Part shown: positions 5,451 to 6,420 of the stretch, one piece after another
Layout: every line of letters begins with the position of its first letter
How positions within the stretch are numbered: position 1 is the stretch's first letter
Origin: Oscillospiraceae bacterium
GTDB taxonomy: Bacteria > Bacillota > Clostridia > Oscillospirales > Oscillospiraceae
DNA length: 6,420 bases
NCBI GenBank assembly: GCA_020025715.1
Contig: JAHHRQ010000092.1
Span: forward strand, 1 to 6,420
Reading direction: 5' to 3'
Position numbers and translations under genes: made by a program
The notes under the pieces: generated by a model
Told to the model about the DNA's origin: nothing
Database searches by the model: none
The model's input: only the letters and a program-made list of their open reading frames with translations

Positions 5451-5548
5451 GCTTGCGCAGGGAAAATACTGCGTACTAAGAAAGGCGGTCCGCTGCCGAG
5501 GTTATATCCCAACGGTATAGAACGTCTATATGAAGGAAGGATTAGACT
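5451..5548 (+). promoter_or_regulatory. Structured rplS 5' leader, candidate L19 ribosomal protein leader
   Basis: The leader contains three consecutive potential hairpins. One pairs 5454-5460 with 5469-5475 (7 bp including one G-U). One pairs GGCGG with CTGCC around a TCCG loop (5484-5497). One is TATAGA-ACG-TCTATA (5516-5530), ending 2 nt before the ribosome binding site AAGGAAGG (5533-5540). Firmicutes are known to carry an L19 leader motif upstream of rplS, thought to let L19 repress its own synthesis. The CCGCTG...GAACGTCTAT pattern before the ribosome binding site resembles it as I remember it. The structure is visible; the family match is not verified. Confidence 0.5.
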
Positions 5549-5890
5549 ATGGATCTGGTCAAAATTTTAAGCGAAAAGTACATGAAGGAAGAGATTTCCG
5601 AGTTTAACGTCGGTGACACTGTACGTGTTCTCGTCCGCGTTAAGGAAGGAAACCGTGAGCGCAGCCAGGCATTCGAAGGCACCATCATTGCCAGAAAGCA
5701 CGGCGGCATCAATGAGACCATCACCGTTCGCCGCGTATCCTACGGCGTAGGCGTTGAGAAGGTTTTCCCCATTCACTCTCCTTCCATTGAATCCATTACC
5801 GTTATTCGTCACGGTAAGGTTCGCAGAGCCAAGCTCTACTATCTGCGTGATCGCGTGGGTAAGAAGGCTAAGGTTAAAGAGCGTATATAA
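5549..5890 (+). CDS. rplS: 50S ribosomal protein L19
   Basis: The 113-residue protein matches L19 along its whole length: FNVGDTVRVLVRVKEGNRER (residues 19-38), QAFEGTIIARKHGG, TVRRVSYGVGVEKVFPIHSP, and a C-terminal VRRAKLYYLRDRVGKKAKVK. L19 lies at the 30S-50S interface of the ribosome. The start is set by AAGGAAGG 8 nt upstream. The gene has its own promoter and terminator, so it can be monocistronic, although read-through from the TIGR03936 gene is possible. In many Firmicutes rplS follows rimM and trmD; neither is present before it here. Confidence 0.98.
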   Translation: MDLVKILSEKYMKEEISEFNVGDTVRVLVRVKEGNRERSQAFEGTIIARKHGGINETITVRRVSYGVGVEKVFPIHSPSIESITVIRHGKVRRAKLYYLRDRVGKKAKVKERI

Positions 5891-5904
5891 GCTCATTTTG
5901 TTTG

Positions 5905-5944
5905 CAAACGGTGCTTCCCGAAAGGGGAGCACCGTTTGTTTTTT
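5905..5944 (+). terminator. Strong intrinsic terminator after rplS
   Basis: Arms 5905-5919 and 5924-5938 form a 15-bp stem with one G-U pair (5916-5927) and a GAAA tetraloop (5920-5923), followed by six T (5939-5944). The G-U pair would be an A-C mismatch on the other strand, and no minus-strand T-run of length follows, so it acts on plus-strand transcripts. Confidence 0.96.
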
Positions 5945-5971
5945 ACAACTTGTTCATTTTGGATTGTTACA

Positions 5972-6000
5972 TTTACTTTTAACGGTGATAATGTTATAAT
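5972..6000 (+). promoter_or_regulatory. Extended -10 sigma-A promoter of the glycosyltransferase gene
   Basis: TTTACT (5972-5977) is separated by 17 bp from an exact TATAAT (5995-6000), preceded by TG at 5992-5993, giving the TGnTATAAT extended -10. Transcription should start near 6007, leaving a leader of about 43 nt before the ATG at 6050. Confidence 0.8.
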
Positions 6001-6049
6001 AAACAAAAATCTGAACATTTTGAATGAAAAATCATCAGGAGAACTGATT

Positions 6050-6420
6050 ATGAAAAAAATTGCGTTTTTCACAAGAGACTTCGGCGTGGGCGGAATTCAG
6101 CGTGCCCTTGTAAGTATTCTGGATAATCTTGATTACAACAGATATAAGGTGGACGTGTACTATTGCAGCAATAACATGTTCTATCAGCTGCCTCAGCACG
6201 AAAATCTGAATTTCATATATTTTAAACCCTTTCCTTACTTTACAAGATTTGTGCCCTTCGGTATTTTAAAGGCTGTGGGACGGTTCCCGTTCAGCAATGA
6301 GGAATACGATGCGGCGGTAGAATTTAACAGTTACAGCAGTGAGTGCGCCGCCGCAGCCCTTGCAGTCAAGGCAAAAAAGCGGGTAATGTGGGTACACAAT
6401 GACGTTAAAATAAAGTACAG
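6050..6420 (+). CDS. Glycosyltransferase, GT4/GT-B type, N-terminal part (runs off the window)
   Basis: The start ATG at 6050 has AGGAGA (6037-6042) 7 nt upstream. The 123 visible residues begin MKKIAFFTRDFGVGGIQRAL. The glycine-rich loop FGVGGIQRAL (residues 11-20) corresponds to the GGxER-type loop at the start of GT-B glycosyltransferases of family GT4. A beta-strand/VMWVHND stretch (112-118) fits the acceptor-side domain, where a His after such a strand is common. There is no signal peptide, so it should be cytoplasmic or membrane-associated. The donor-binding C-terminal domain with the EX7E motif lies outside the window. Such enzymes build cell-surface polysaccharides or glycolipids; the sugar cannot be told. 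It has its own promoter behind the rplS terminator, so it begins a new unit. Confidence 0.85.
   Translation, partial: MKKIAFFTRDFGVGGIQRALVSILDNLDYNRYKVDVYYCSNNMFYQLPQHENLNFIYFKPFPYFTRFVPFGILKAVGRFPFSNEEYDAAVEFNSYSSECAAAALAVKAKKRVMWVHNDVKIKY

Noticed and set aside
5567..5932. 121-codon minus-strand frame across rplS and its terminator
   Set aside because: It runs antisense through a highly conserved ribosomal protein gene and a terminator stem.
5754..5999. 81-codon plus-strand frame overlapping the end of rplS
   Set aside because: It lies out of frame in rplS, crosses the terminator and the next promoter, and has no ribosome binding site.
1..6420. CRISPR array, tandem repeats, or a multi-gene defence system
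   Set aside because: No regularly spaced repeats, Cas genes, nucleases, methyltransferases or reverse transcriptases were found on either strand.

Overview
This window looks like chromosomal DNA of a low-to-mid-GC, spore-forming Firmicute, most likely an anaerobic gut or rumen Clostridia member of the Oscillospiraceae/Ruminococcaceae type. The reasons are AGGAGG-type ribosome binding sites, consensus sigma-A promoters, a SpoIVFB-like M50 protease directly upstream of the TIGR03960/TIGR03936 pair, and remnants of TnpV- and DUF6809-type genes, which circulate on mobile elements of these bacteria. The taxonomic placement is inference; no rRNA or species marker is present.

Layout. (1) Positions 1-904 hold the 3' part of an extracellular solute-binding protein of a sugar-type ABC importer. 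(2) Positions 905-1720 are an accessory patch with everything on the minus strand: a TnpV remnant with two in-frame stops, an intact small DUF4926 gene, and a frameshifted DUF6809-like remnant. (3) A tRNA-Pro(CGG) gene on the minus strand has a perfect consensus promoter and a strong terminator abutting its encoded CCA. (4) Positions 1934-5409 form a conserved-type plus-strand cluster: a small single-span membrane protein in the SpoIVFA position, the SpoIVFB-like M50 protease, a B12-binding/radical SAM protein (TIGR03960) and its partner (TIGR03936/DUF2344), with a 2-nt gap in the first pair and an 8-nt overlap in the last pair. (5) rplS (ribosomal protein L19) has its own promoter, a structured leader and a strong intrinsic terminator. 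(6) A GT4-type glycosyltransferase begins at 6050 under its own extended -10 promoter and runs off the window.

How the genes relate. The SpoIVFA-like/M50 pair fits the sporulation checkpoint that processes pro-sigma-K in the mother cell, but both members are reduced: no LytM/M23 domain is seen in the first and no CBS domain in the second. The radical SAM pair is presumed to act together, probably on RNA or ribosome-related substrates, but its reaction is not known to me. In many Clostridia I expect rng, rplU and rpmA after this pair; here rplS follows instead.

I found no CRISPR array, no multi-gene defence island and no convincing new system. The best leads are the reduced SpoIVFA-like gene, the mobile-element debris beside tRNA-Pro, the rplS leader, and palindromes lying on promoter -10 elements.
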